Counted from the first letter of the stretch, positions 1 through 7,377 are shown. The stretch is 7,377 nt of DNA from Rhodoferax sp. (GCA_021731215.1 JAKFXU010000236.1:1-7377), one strand, 5' to 3'. The notes: generated by a model not told the origin, from the letters alone. Program-made: numbers and translations.

Positions 1-32
1 ATTCACAGGCGTAAAAGCTGTTTAATTTTCTT

Positions 33-40
33 GGAAGGAA
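33..40 (+). promoter_or_regulatory. Ribosome binding site of the first operon gene
   Basis: A purine-rich GGAAGGAA lies 7 bases before the ATG at 48, a good Shine-Dalgarno match at good spacing. It is the strongest ribosome binding site in the operon and fixes the start of the first gene. The 32 bases before it are A+T-rich, as expected for a leader, but too little upstream sequence is present to call a promoter. Confidence 0.7.
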
Positions 41-47
41 AAACCTC

Positions 48-1061
48 ATGCGTGTATTTCAAGTGGAAGGTGACTGGGGAATGGAAAACCTCAAATTGTC
101 GCAACGGCCAGAGCCCCAAGCCGGGCCGGGCCAGGTGTTGGTGCGCATGAAAGCGTCATCGCTGAATTACCGCGATCTAGTGGTGCCCGAGCGCGGTTAT
201 GGCAGTTACACAGGCACCCTGCCGCTGATACCGGTCTCGGACGGGGCGGGTGTGGTCTGCGACATTGGCCCGGGCGTGTCGCGCGTCGCCGTGGGCGACC
301 GCGTGTGCCCGACCTATTTTCAGAACTGGATCGGTGGCGAGCCCGATCTGGAGCGATTGACCCAGTCCTTGGGTGGCCCAATCGATGGAACCATGACCGA
401 GATCATGTGCCTGTCAGAGCAGGGGGTAGTCAAGACCCCGGCCCACCTGAGCGATGCCGAGGCCGCGAGCTTGCCGTGCGCTGCGCTCACAGCCTGGAGT
501 GCCCTTACCAGCGCCAGCCACATCAAGCCCGGTGACCGGGTGTTGGTCCAGGGCTGCGGCGGCGTGGCCCTGTTCGCGGTTCAGTTCGCCAAGCTGCTGG
601 GCGCGCATGTCACGGTCATCACGTCGAGCGACGAGCGAATGGAAAAGGTCCGGCAATTGGGTGCCGATGAAACCATCAACTACCGGGCGGTGCCGGAATG
701 GGCCAAGGCCACGCGGGAGATCACCTCGGGCCGTGGTTACGACCTGATCGTAGAGCTGGGTGGCGAGAAAACCTTGCCCCAGTCGCTGCGCTGCATCCGG
801 GCTGGCGGCACCATCGCCATGATCGGCATTCTCTCGGGCAGTGCCATGGCCACCTCGCTGGGTCTAATCATCACGCGCCAGGTGCGGTTGCAGGGGGTCA
901 CGGTCGGCCACCGCGATGGTTTCGAGGCCATGATCCGGGCCATGAACCAGCACAAGATCAAGTCGACGGTGGACCGAACCTTCGAATTTGAGGCGCTGAA
1001 GGAGGCCATGGCCTACCTCAGGAGCGGCGCTCAGTTTGGCAAGGTCTGCATCGTCCATTAA
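48..1061 (+). CDS. Zinc-less medium-chain dehydrogenase/reductase (NAD(P)-dependent alcohol dehydrogenase or quinone oxidoreductase-like)
   Basis: A 337-residue cytosolic oxidoreductase of the medium-chain dehydrogenase/reductase superfamily, full length for the family. The N-terminal GroES-like domain spans about residues 1-125. The Rossmann cofactor domain follows, with the glycine-rich GCGGVA at 169-174, then SSDER at 193-197 and GADETINYR at 205-213. The zinc ligands of classical alcohol dehydrogenases are absent: SLNYRD (38-43) stands where the catalytic Cys motif would be, SDGAG (64-68) replaces the GHE motif, and the four-Cys structural lobe is missing. Databases often still call such proteins zinc-type alcohol dehydrogenases. 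Serines after the second Rossmann strand, rather than an acidic residue, hint at NADP(H), which is inference. The substrate is unknown; a carbonyl, enone or alcohol is likely. It is the first gene of the operon, 30 bases before the acyl-CoA synthetase, and has a good ribosome binding site at 33-40. Confidence 0.88.
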   Translation: MRVFQVEGDWGMENLKLSQRPEPQAGPGQVLVRMKASSLNYRDLVVPERGYGSYTGTLPLIPVSDGAGVVCDIGPGVSRVAVGDRVCPTYFQNWIGGEPDLERLTQSLGGPIDGTMTEIMCLSEQGVVKTPAHLSDAEAASLPCAALTAWSALTSASHIKPGDRVLVQGCGGVALFAVQFAKLLGAHVTVITSSDERMEKVRQLGADETINYRAVPEWAKATREITSGRGYDLIVELGGEKTLPQSLRCIRAGGTIAMIGILSGSAMATSLGLIITRQVRLQGVTVGHRDGFEAMIRAMNQHKIKSTVDRTFEFEALKEAMAYLRSGAQFGKVCIVH

Positions 1062-1091
1062 ACCCACTCGCATTGAACCAGCGCGTCCACC

Positions 1092-2621
1092 ATGCTTTTT
1101 CCCATTGATCCCGCCCTTGCCCATCCCGATAAGATCGCATTTGAAATGTGCGAGACCGGTGAGCAAGTCAGCTACGCACAGCTCGATGCCCGGGCTAACC
1201 AAGTCGCCCAGGTGCTGCGGTCTTGCGGCGTTGGACCTGGCGATCATGTCGCCATCCTGATGGAAAACAACCGCCGTTTTCTGGAAGCCTGTTTTGGCAT
1301 GGACCGGGCGGGGGTTTACTACACCACCATCAGCACCCGCTTGAATGCTGATGAAGTGGCTTACATCGTCAAAGACTGCTCGGCGAAAGTTCTGGTGGTC
1401 TCTGATGCGATCGAAGCCGTGACGCCGATGCTCAGGGCCTTGCTGCCCCAACATGTGTGCTGTTTCAGCGTGGGCGGCATCAGTTCCGGCATGCCGAGCT
1501 GGGAGGCTGCCGTCGACAGCGCCCCCACGCAAGCCATACCGGACCCGGGTCAGGGCTTGGACATGCTGTATTCGTCGGGCACGACCGGGCGGCCCAAGGG
1601 CGTCAAGTGGCCCATGAGCAACACACCAGCAGGCCAGCGCACGATGCTGGTCAACCTGCTCGAACCCCTGTTTGGTTACGGGCATGAGTGCCGCTATCTG
1701 TCACCCGCTCCGCTCTATCACGCAGCGCCCTTGCGCCACTGCATGACCGTCATCAAGCTCGGCGGCACGGTGTTGGTGATGGCCAGCTTCGATGCCAAGC
1801 GATCGCTGGAAATGATCGAAAAGCATCGGGTGACGCACAGCCAATGGGTGCCGACCATGTTTGTGCGGCTGCTCAAGTTGCCGCTAGAGGTGCGGGCGAG
1901 CTTTGATGTCTCGTCCTTGCAAGTGGCCGTGCATGCGGCGGCGCCTTGCCCCATCGACGTGAAGGAACAGATGCTGGCGTGGTGGGGCCCGATCCTGTGG
2001 GAGTATTACGCGGGCACCGAGAACAATGGTTTCTGCTCAATCACCTCGCACGAGTGGCTGCTGCACAAAGGCTCGGTCGGTCGCGCCACGCAGGGCCAAC
2101 TGCACATTTGTGACGAAAGCGGTGTCGAGCTGGCGCAAGGCGAAACCGGCCTGGTGTACTTTTCCAACGGTCCTGCTTTCACGTATCACAACGACCCGGA
2201 CAGGACCGCGGAGACACGCAACGCCCTGGGCTGGACGACGCTCGGCGACATCGGCCGCATGGACGCAGAGGGCTACCTCTATTTGGTGGACCGCCGTGCC
2301 TTCATGATCATCTCGGGTGGGGTCAACATCTACCCGCAAGAAGCTGAGAATGTGTTGATCGGACACCCGAAGGTGCTGGACGTGGCGGTGATCGGTGTGC
2401 CCAACGAGGACTTCGGCGAGGAAGTCAAAGCCGTGGTGCAGCCGGTCGATGCGCGCGACATCGGCCCGGCCCTGGCCGAGGAGTTGATCGACTACTGCAG
2501 GCAGCGCTTGGCGTCCTTCAAGTGCCCGCGGACTATCGATTTTGAAGAGCAGCTGCCGCGTCACGCGACGGGCAAACTGTACAAGAAACTGGTGCGGGAT
2601 CGCTACTGGCCCCAGCCCTGA
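1092..2621 (+). CDS. AMP-forming acyl-CoA synthetase (acyl-CoA ligase)
   Basis: A 509-residue, full-length ANL-superfamily enzyme that activates a carboxylic acid with ATP to an acyl-adenylate and then to its CoA thioester. Visible core motifs are the P-loop [11 protein letters not shown] at 160-170, YYAGTE at 305-310, the ATP-ribose-binding Asp in TLGD (386), the hinge segment with [11 protein letters not shown] at 405-415, and the C-terminal catalytic Lys in TGK (495). The [13 protein letters not shown] pattern suggests the bile-acid-CoA-ligase-like or FadD-like group of medium/long-chain or unusual-acid ligases; the actual acid cannot be read from sequence. Ala403 sits where a hinge Asp or Lys is usual. 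The ATG at 1092 gives a normal family N-terminus ([11 protein letters not shown]), but no clear Shine-Dalgarno sequence precedes it, so translation may depend on the upstream gene. Its stop overlaps the Shine-Dalgarno of glpK, placing it in the same transcript as the glycerol genes. Confidence 0.9.
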   Translation: MLFPIDPALAHPDKIAFEMCETGEQVSYAQLDARANQVAQVLRSCGVGPGDHVAILMENNRRFLEACFGMDRAGVYYTTISTRLNADEVAYIVKDCSAKVLVVSDAIEAVTPMLRALLPQHVCCFSVGGISSGMPSWEAAVDSAPTQAIPDPGQGLDMLYSSGTTGRPKGVKWPMSNTPAGQRTMLVNLLEPLFGYGHECRYLSPAPLYHAAPLRHCMTVIKLGGTVLVMASFDAKRSLEMIEKHRVTHSQWVPTMFVRLLKLPLEVRASFDVSSLQVAVHAAAPCPIDVKEQMLAWWGPILWEYYAGTENNGFCSITSHEWLLHKGSVGRATQGQLHICDESGVELAQGETGLVYFSNGPAFTYHNDPDRTAETRNALGWTTLGDIGRMDAEGYLYLVDRRAFMIISGGVNIYPQEAENVLIGHPKVLDVAVIGVPNEDFGEEVKAVVQPVDARDIGPALAEELIDYCRQRLASFKCPRTIDFEEQLPRHATGKLYKKLVRDRYWPQP

Positions 2622-2623
2622 GG
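2620..2623 (+). promoter_or_regulatory. glpK ribosome binding site overlapping the upstream stop codon
   Basis: GAGG starts inside the TGA stop (2619-2621) of the acyl-CoA synthetase and lies 6 bases before the ATG at 2630. The overlap supports coupled translation of the two genes and the choice of 2630 as the glpK start. Confidence 0.5.
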
Positions 2624-2629
2624 CAACAC

Positions 2630-4168
2630 ATGAAAGCGATCCTGGCCAAGGGCTACATCCTCGCCCTCGACCAGGGCACCACCAGCTCGCGCGCCATCGT
2701 ATTCGATCGCCAGGGGCAGGTTGCCGCAATGGCGCAGCAAGAATTTCGCCAGCTGTTTCCACATCCCGGCTGGGTCGAGCACGATGCGAACGATATCTGG
2801 CGCACGCAATACGCGGTGGCCCGTGAGGTACTGAGCAAGCTGCACCTGACGCCGCAACAAATCAGCGCCATAGGTATCGCCAACCAGCGCGAGACCACCG
2901 TGCTGTGGGACCGCAAGACCGGTGAGCCGGTGGCCAACGCCATCGTCTGGCAAGACCGCCGCACCGCAACTCGCTGCGCAGAACTCCAGGAAGGCGGCCA
3001 GGCGCAACGCGTACAGAAGAAAACCGGCTTGCGGTTCGATGCGTATTTTTCAGGCAGCAAGATCGAGTGGTTGCTCGATCATGTGCCCGGCGTTCGTGAC
3101 CGCGCCGAGCGCGGCGAGTTGGCGTTTGGCACGGTGGACAGCTGGCTGATCTGGAAGCTTACCGGAGGCCGTTTGCATGTCACCGATGCCAGCAACGCCT
3201 CTCGCACACAGCTCTTCAACATTCTGGACATGCGCTGGGACGCGGAACTGCTGGCACTGTTCAACATCCCCGCTAGCGTGTTGCCCCAGGTGGTGCCATC
3301 CAGCGGGGTAATTGGCGAGACAGACGCCTCGCTGTTTGGCGCGCCGCTGCGCATTGCCGGGGTGGCTGGTGATCAGCAGGCCGCAACATTCGGTCAGGCG
3401 TGCTACAGCCCGGGCATGGCCAAGAACACCTACGGAACCGGTTGCTTCATGCTGATGAACACCGGCACTGCAGCAGTGTCCAGTCAGTTCAAATTGCTCA
3501 CCACGGTGGCCTGGGCGGGTCCTGCGCTGTCCGGGGCCGCGCCGCGGGAACTGGCCAATACCTGCTACGCCCTCGAAGGCTCGGTGTTCATGGGCGGCGC
3601 CACGATTCAGTGGCTGCGCGACGGTCTGGAAATCATTCAGTCTGCCCAAGAGGTCGAAGCCCTCGCGAGTCGGGTCGCCGACACCGATGATGTCTACTTG
3701 GTGCCCGCCTTCGCCGGGTTGGGCACGCCGCACTGGGACAGTCGCGCCAGGGCGGCTTTGGTTGGCATGACGCGTGGCACCTCGCGCGCCCACATCGCCA
3801 GGGCCGCGCTGGAATCGATCGCCCTACAGGTCGCCGATGTCTTTTCCGCTATGAACAGCGACTCCCGCATAGCGCTCAGTGAACTGCGCGTTGACGGGGG
3901 TGCGTGTCACAACAACTTGCTCATGCAAATCCAGGCCGACTTGCTTGGTGTGCCCGTGGTTCGACCGGTCGTCACCGAAACCACGGCACTGGGCGCAGCC
4001 TATCTGGCGGGCTTGGCTACGGGCTTTTGGTCCGGTGCAGACGAAGTCGCCGAGCAATGGCGGATTGACCGTCGGTTTGAACCCTTGCTCAGCCACGCCG
4101 GACGCGAGGCCAAGCAAGCACGCTGGCACCAGGCGGTGGAGCGTTCCAAAGCCTGGGTTAACGGCTAA
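2630..4168 (+). CDS. glpK: Glycerol kinase
   Basis: A cytosolic FGGY-family kinase that phosphorylates glycerol with ATP to sn-glycerol 3-phosphate, trapping it in the cell for GlpD. At 512 residues it is close to the usual length of about 500. Domain I opens with the phosphate-binding LDQGTTSSR at 13-21. Glycerol-contacting residues expected for the family are present: Arg87-Glu88 in NQRET, Tyr139 in DAYFSGSK, and Asp248-Gln249 in AGDQQ. The first FGGY signature covers about 139-151 and the second about 375-395 ([13 protein letters not shown] followed by AALES). The adenosine-phosphate loop YGTGCF is at 268-273 and DGGACHNN at 422-429. The start leaves a short extension of about seven residues before the first strand, which is unremarkable. 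glpD follows after 3 bases. No frameshift or missing catalytic residue was seen. No glycerol facilitator gene accompanies it within the window. Confidence 0.97.
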   Translation: MKAILAKGYILALDQGTTSSRAIVFDRQGQVAAMAQQEFRQLFPHPGWVEHDANDIWRTQYAVAREVLSKLHLTPQQISAIGIANQRETTVLWDRKTGEPVANAIVWQDRRTATRCAELQEGGQAQRVQKKTGLRFDAYFSGSKIEWLLDHVPGVRDRAERGELAFGTVDSWLIWKLTGGRLHVTDASNASRTQLFNILDMRWDAELLALFNIPASVLPQVVPSSGVIGETDASLFGAPLRIAGVAGDQQAATFGQACYSPGMAKNTYGTGCFMLMNTGTAAVSSQFKLLTTVAWAGPALSGAAPRELANTCYALEGSVFMGGATIQWLRDGLEIIQSAQEVEALASRVADTDDVYLVPAFAGLGTPHWDSRARAALVGMTRGTSRAHIARAALESIALQVADVFSAMNSDSRIALSELRVDGGACHNNLLMQIQADLLGVPVVRPVVTETTALGAAYLAGLATGFWSGADEVAEQWRIDRRFEPLLSHAGREAKQARWHQAVERSKAWVNG

Positions 4169-4171
4169 AGC

Positions 4172-5791
4172 ATGCCCACTCATCCACCCGCCTTGCCGAC
4201 CCGGCGCGCCGACTTGATCGGCCGCCTGAACCAGGACACGCTGTACGACCTGGCCGTCATAGGCGGGGGCGCAACCGGCTTGGGCGTGGCGCTGGACGCC
4301 GCATCGCGCGGACTGAAGGTGGTATTGGTAGAGTCGCATGATTTCGCCAAAGGCACGTCGTCGCGGGCCACCAAGCTGTTGCATGGTGGCGTGCGTTATC
4401 TCGCGCAAGGAAATATTTCACTGGTGCGCGAGGCGCTGTTTGAGCGCACCACGGTCCTGCGCAATGCGCCGCATCTGGCGCAGCCTCTGGCCTTTGTGAT
4501 GCCATCCTACCGTTGGTGGGAAACGCTGTTTTATGGCATCGGCCTGACCTTGTATGACGTTCTGGCCGGGCAGGCTGGTCTGGGCAAGACCCGTCTTCTC
4601 GGGCGTGATGCCACGCTGCGCTCTTTGCCCCGAGCCAACCCGACCCACCTTAAAGGCGGGGTGATGTACTGGGACGCCCAGTTCAATGATGCCCGGCTGG
4701 CCGTGACCCTGGCCAAGACGGCGGCGATGCATGGGGCCTTGCTCGTCAACTACTGTCGAGCCATCGATTTGAAGTATGACGCGGGAAAGATTTGCGGCTT
4801 GGTGTGCGAGGACACCGAGACCGGAGCGTCGATCAATATCCGGGCCGGCTGTGTAGTCAACGCGGCCGGCGTTTGGGTCGATGAACTGCGGCAGAAAGAC
4901 GACGTGGCCCATGCTCACGTCGGCGTTGGCCAGCGACCCTTTGAGCCCATTGTGGCGCCCAGTCAGGGCGTTCATCTGGTGGTGGATCGCAGTTTTCTTG
5001 ACTCTGATGTGGCACTGATGGTGCCCAAGACAGTGGATGGGCGGGTGCTTTTTGCGATTCCCTGGCTGGGCAAGGTCATTCTGGGCACCACGGATTCGCC
5101 CCGACAGGATCTGGCCCGTGAGCCCGTTGCTTTCAAGGAGGAGGTGGATTTCATCCTCAGAGAAGCCGCCCGCTATCTGGCCAAGGCGCCGACACGCGCC
5201 GATGTGAAAAGCATTTGGGTTGGCCTGCGCCCACTGGTAAAGCCGCAGAACGACGACGGTGATAACACCAAGGGCCTGAGTCGCGAGCATACTGTGCTGG
5301 TGAGCCACAGTGGCCTCGTGACGGTAACAGGCGGCAAGTGGACCACTTACCGTGCCATGGCCGAAGACTTGCTGCAGCAATGCATCGACAAAAAACTCAT
5401 CTCCGGGACGAACCTGCCGCAGGCGGTCACTGCCGGGCTGCGCCTGCTGGGTGCTGACGATGGGAGCACGTCGATGCAAACCATCAGCCAAGCCGAGGGC
5501 TTGCATTCCTATGGTTCGGAGCAGCCCCAAGTCAAAGCCATGCCAGGCTGCGACATCGAACTTGCACCGGGCTTGACCGAGGGCATGGTTCGCTACGCCG
5601 CGCGTCATGAATACGCCCGCACGGTGGAAGACATGTTGGCCAGACGCAGTCGTTGTCTGTTCATTGATGCAGAGTTGGCGATGACGCTTGGGCCACGTGT
5701 GGGTGCCATCCTGCAAGAGGAAACGGGTCAGGACCCGAAACTCTCAGAGTTTGAGGCGCTGGCGCGGCAGTATTCCAAAGTTCCGGTCTGA
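4172..5791 (+). CDS. glpD: Aerobic FAD-dependent glycerol-3-phosphate dehydrogenase
   Basis: A 539-residue flavoprotein that oxidises sn-glycerol 3-phosphate to dihydroxyacetone phosphate. In this family the enzyme associates with the inner face of the cytoplasmic membrane and donates electrons to ubiquinone. The N-terminal FAD fold has IGGGATGLG at 30-38 and Glu54 at the end of the second strand for the ADP ribose. The family signature GTSSRATKLLHGGVRYL spans 61-77. Substrate-pocket segments GTTDSP (305-310) and GLRPLV (351-356, with Arg353) are present, as is the second signature GGKWTTYRAMA (387-397). The C-terminal DAO-type domain includes VRYAARHEYARTVEDMLARR (473-492). The protein is somewhat longer than E. 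coli GlpD (501 residues), mostly from about 24 residues before the FAD fold. The ATG lies 3 bases after the glpK stop with no clear Shine-Dalgarno, so translation is probably coupled to glpK. It appears to be the last gene of the operon. Confidence 0.97.
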   Translation: MPTHPPALPTRRADLIGRLNQDTLYDLAVIGGGATGLGVALDAASRGLKVVLVESHDFAKGTSSRATKLLHGGVRYLAQGNISLVREALFERTTVLRNAPHLAQPLAFVMPSYRWWETLFYGIGLTLYDVLAGQAGLGKTRLLGRDATLRSLPRANPTHLKGGVMYWDAQFNDARLAVTLAKTAAMHGALLVNYCRAIDLKYDAGKICGLVCEDTETGASINIRAGCVVNAAGVWVDELRQKDDVAHAHVGVGQRPFEPIVAPSQGVHLVVDRSFLDSDVALMVPKTVDGRVLFAIPWLGKVILGTTDSPRQDLAREPVAFKEEVDFILREAARYLAKAPTRADVKSIWVGLRPLVKPQNDDGDNTKGLSREHTVLVSHSGLVTVTGGKWTTYRAMAEDLLQQCIDKKLISGTNLPQAVTAGLRLLGADDGSTSMQTISQAEGLHSYGSEQPQVKAMPGCDIELAPGLTEGMVRYAARHEYARTVEDMLARRSRCLFIDAELAMTLGPRVGAILQEETGQDPKLSEFEALARQYSKVPV

Positions 5792-5826
5792 AGGACTTGA
5801 GTTTGGCGGTTCATTTTTCCCCGAGA

Positions 5827-5879
5827 ATCGGCGCTTGTAGACGACACTCGCTAAAGTGGCCAAGCCGACGCTGATTTTT
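5827..5879 (+). terminator. Candidate rho-independent terminator of the glp operon
   Basis: About 35 bases after the glpD stop, ATCGGCG (5827-5833) can pair with CGCTGAT (5869-5875), with one G-U pair. CTTG (5834-5837) can extend the helix by pairing with CAAG (5861-5864), leaving a 4-base bulge. CACT (5845-5848) and AGTG (5855-5858) can close an inner hairpin. The outer stem runs directly into TTTTGTCTTT. The position and the T-rich tail fit a terminator, but the helix is bulged and the inner loop large, so this is a moderate call from hand pairing only. Confidence 0.35.
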
Positions 5880-6345
5880 GTCTTTCGCACCTATTTCAGG
5901 AGGGTTTTCTGACAACCTTTACCCGGCTTTGTCGCAGTGGCTGACCTTTCTGATCACTGGCCTAGCAAGTGAACAAGACGAACATGAAATTCAACCGCAT
6001 TAGTCAAAGTATGGCAGGCTGGAACATTGTGAAAACCCGCGCTCTGCACGCAGTTATGACGAGTCTGGCAAGGCCATCATCACGATATTCAGCTTGCGAG
6101 TATTCCGCAGTATTCAATGCCATTATTGGAGAATGGCATTGAATTGAGTCCAGAAGCAGTGCTAGTCTTGATGCCCCAAAGCAGCCACCGGTGTACACCC
6201 GCTCCTGGTCGGGACCGCTCAGCCATTTGGAAAATCCCAATGACCGCAAAGCTCTACGCATCCGTCATTGATGCCATTCCTGGCGTTGCCTGATATTCAG
6301 CACGGGGCAACGTAGCTGTTGTCTGGAAATGGACAGTGCGTCAAT
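5880..6345. other. Gene-free, A+T-richer convergent intergenic region
   Basis: No convincing gene is seen between the putative terminator and the end of the thiolase gene. By hand count, 5981-6120 is close to 50% GC, while 6421-6480 inside the thiolase gene is about 78%. Short open frames exist on both strands (5984-6142 plus, 52 residues; 6004-6261 minus, 85 residues), but they have no clear ribosome binding site, no recognisable domain, and overlap each other. The stretch contains an orphan AGGAGGG (5898-5904), a strong inverted repeat (6112-6144), a 10-bp palindrome (6190-6199) and a weaker inverted repeat (6238-6244 with 6264-6270). It may be decayed coding sequence or a spacer that carries structured elements. 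Confidence 0.6.
6112..6144. repeat. Perfect 13-bp inverted repeat with 7-base loop
   Basis: ATTCAATGCCATT (6112-6124) is the exact reverse complement of AATGGCATTGAAT (6132-6144), separated by ATTGGAG. As RNA or cruciform DNA it would form an uninterrupted 13-bp stem. Neither strand has a T-run after the stem, so it is not a standard rho-independent terminator, although it lies between two convergent transcription units. It could serve as a bidirectional transcript-end or stability element, a protein-binding palindrome, or a remnant of a mobile or repeated element. Its function is unknown. Confidence 0.85.
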
Positions 6346-7377
6346 TCAAACCCGTTCCAGAATTACCGCAATGCCCTGGCCGACGCCAATACACATGGTG
6401 CATAACGCGTAGCGGCCGCCGCTGGCGTGCAGGCGATTGACGGCGGTGGTGGCCAGGCGCGCACCGGAGGCGCCCAGCGGATGGCCCAGTGCAATCGCGC
6501 CGCCCCAGGCGTTGACACGTGGGTCGTCGTCCTGCAGCCCCAGCAGGCGCAGCACCGCCAGGCCTTGCGCGGCAAAGGCTTCGTTGAGTTCGATCACGTC
6601 CATTTGTTCAAGCTTCAGGCCGCTCAGCGCCAGCACTTTCTGCGTGGCCGGGGCCGGGCCTATGCCCATCAGGCGCGGCGCCACGCCGGCGCTGGCCATG
6701 GCGACCACGCGGGCTTTGGGCGTCAAACCGTTTTGGGCCGCGCTCTTCTCGTCGGCCAGCAGCAGCGCGCAGGCGCCGTCATTGACGCCGCTGGCGTTGC
6801 CGGCCGTCACCGTGCCGTCGGGGCGCACGATCGGTTTGAGTTTGGCCAGCGCTTCCAGGCTGGTTGCGCGCGGGTGTTCGTCGGTGTCGACGACGAGGGC
6901 GTCGCCCTTCTTTTGGGCAATCGTCACCGGTGTGATTTCGCGCGCCAGATGCCCGGCTTGCTGCGCCGCCACCGCCTTCATCTGGCTGGCCAGCGCCATG
7001 CGGTCCTGCGCCTTGCGGCTGATCTGGAATTCGCTGGCCACGTTCTCGGCCGTCTCGGGCATGCTGTCGACACCGTATTTTTCTTTCATCAACTTGTTGA
7101 TGAATCGCCAGCCTATGGTGCTGTCGTAAACCGTGTTGCTGCGGCTGAAAGCACTCTCCATCTTGGGCATGACAAACGGCGCGCGGCTCATGCTCTCAAC
7201 CCCGCCCGCTATCATTAATGTAGCTTCTCCGGCTTTGATGGCGCGGGCTGCGCTGCCCAAAGCATCCAGGCCCGAGCCACACAGGCGGTTGATGGTGGCG
7301 CCGGGGACTTCGATCGGCAGACCGGCCAGCAGGGCCGCCATGCGGGCCACGTTGCGGTTGTCTTCACCGGCCTGGTT
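6346..7377 (-). CDS. pcaF: 3-oxoadipyl-CoA thiolase (PcaF-type acetyl-CoA acyltransferase), N-terminus cut by the window edge
   Basis: A thiolase-superfamily enzyme. The PcaF type cleaves 3-oxoadipyl-CoA with CoA to succinyl-CoA and acetyl-CoA, the last step of the beta-ketoadipate pathway for protocatechuate, catechol and related aromatics. The frame is open to the right edge: 343 residues are visible, and about 57 of the usual 400 are missing. A GTG at 7350 is therefore an internal codon, not the start. The acylated nucleophile Cys is visible residue 33 in NRLCGSGLDAL (codon 7279-7281). The C-terminal domain has NEAF (265-268), His299 in GHPLGASGAR and the second catalytic Cys329 in CIG. 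NQAGEDNRNVARM at the visible N-terminus and MPETAENVA further in resemble PcaF/PaaJ-type thiolases more than short-chain biosynthetic ones. A generic acetyl-CoA acetyltransferase or a phenylacetate-pathway PaaJ remain alternatives. It is convergent with the glp operon and belongs to a separate transcription unit. Confidence 0.85.
   Translation of the reverse strand, partial: NQAGEDNRNVARMAALLAGLPIEVPGATINRLCGSGLDALGSAARAIKAGEATLMIAGGVESMSRAPFVMPKMESAFSRSNTVYDSTIGWRFINKLMKEKYGVDSMPETAENVASEFQISRKAQDRMALASQMKAVAAQQAGHLAREITPVTIAQKKGDALVVDTDEHPRATSLEALAKLKPIVRPDGTVTAGNASGVNDGACALLLADEKSAAQNGLTPKARVVAMASAGVAPRLMGIGPAPATQKVLALSGLKLEQMDVIELNEAFAAQGLAVLRLLGLQDDDPRVNAWGGAIALGHPLGASGARLATTAVNRLHASGGRYALCTMCIGVGQGIAVILERV

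Noticed and set aside
1..47. Promoter before the first gene
   Set aside because: TTTAAT at 21-26 resembles a -10 box, but no -35 box is seen at acceptable spacing and the upstream sequence is cut off. The operon may also begin further upstream.
4418..5716. Long minus-strand open frame of 432 residues opposite glpD
   Set aside because: It lies wholly antisense to a clear, full-length glpD. It has no recognisable domain, and high-GC codon use produces such shadow frames. Similar minus-strand frames at 864-1685, 2037-2762 and 3050-3793 were rejected for the same reason.
5984..6142. Plus-strand 52-residue open frame starting at an ATG in the intergenic region
   Set aside because: No Shine-Dalgarno sequence lies before the ATG, no domain is recognisable, and its end falls inside the inverted repeat.
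6004..6261. Minus-strand 85-residue open frame in the intergenic region
   Set aside because: It has no recognised family and no evident ribosome binding site, it spans the 13-bp inverted repeat, and a competing plus-strand frame covers the same bases. It was not called as a gene.
6084..6301. Direct repeat GATATTCAGC at 6084-6093 and 6292-6301, plus AGTATTC at 6099-6105 and 6109-6115
   Set aside because: The copies are short and have no shared flanks or regular spacing that would indicate a CRISPR array, iterons or an element boundary. They are compatible with chance in A+T-richer sequence.
6427..7218. Plus-strand open frame of 263 residues opposite the thiolase
   Set aside because: It is rich in Arg, His, Gln and Ala as expected for the antisense of a GC-rich gene, and the minus-strand thiolase has all catalytic motifs.
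1..7377. CRISPR array, tRNA, rRNA, insertion sequence or defence system
   Set aside because: No repeat-spacer pattern, cloverleaf, rRNA-like segment, transposase or defence-type protein could be seen on either strand.

Overview
The window looks like a piece of a betaproteobacterial chromosome. The GC-rich codon use and the style of the GlpK, GlpD and thiolase proteins suggest Burkholderiales, perhaps a Comamonadaceae-like organism. This is inferred from protein and codon character only, because there is no rRNA or other taxonomic marker here.

Positions 48-5791 hold four tightly packed forward genes that read as one transcription unit. In order they are a zinc-less medium-chain dehydrogenase/reductase (48-1061), an AMP-forming acyl-CoA synthetase (1092-2621), glycerol kinase glpK (2630-4168) and FAD-dependent glycerol-3-phosphate dehydrogenase glpD (4172-5791). 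The gaps are 30, 8 and 3 bases. GlpK and GlpD take glycerol to dihydroxyacetone phosphate and pass electrons to the respiratory quinone pool. The first two genes could activate an acid to its CoA thioester and reduce or oxidise a carbonyl or alcohol. A plausible but untested reading is a unit that uses both halves of a glycerol-containing lipid or ester. No glycerol facilitator (GlpF), GlpR regulator, lipase or transporter is visible in the window.

Positions 5792-6345 form a 554-base stretch without a convincing gene. It is clearly more A+T-rich than its flanks. It holds a candidate terminator for the glp operon (about 5827-5879), a consensus Shine-Dalgarno sequence with no usable start after it (5898-5904), and a perfect 13-bp inverted repeat with a 7-base loop (6112-6144). 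It may be decayed sequence or may carry an uncharacterised structured element.

Positions 6346-7377 hold, on the minus strand and convergent with the operon, most of a thiolase best matched to 3-oxoadipyl-CoA thiolase (PcaF type), the last step of the beta-ketoadipate pathway for aromatic compounds. Its N-terminus lies beyond the right edge. Overall this is mostly ordinary metabolic sequence. The points most worth a second look are the mixed gene content of the operon, the hairpin in the convergent intergenic region, and the atypical hinge motif of the acyl-CoA synthetase.
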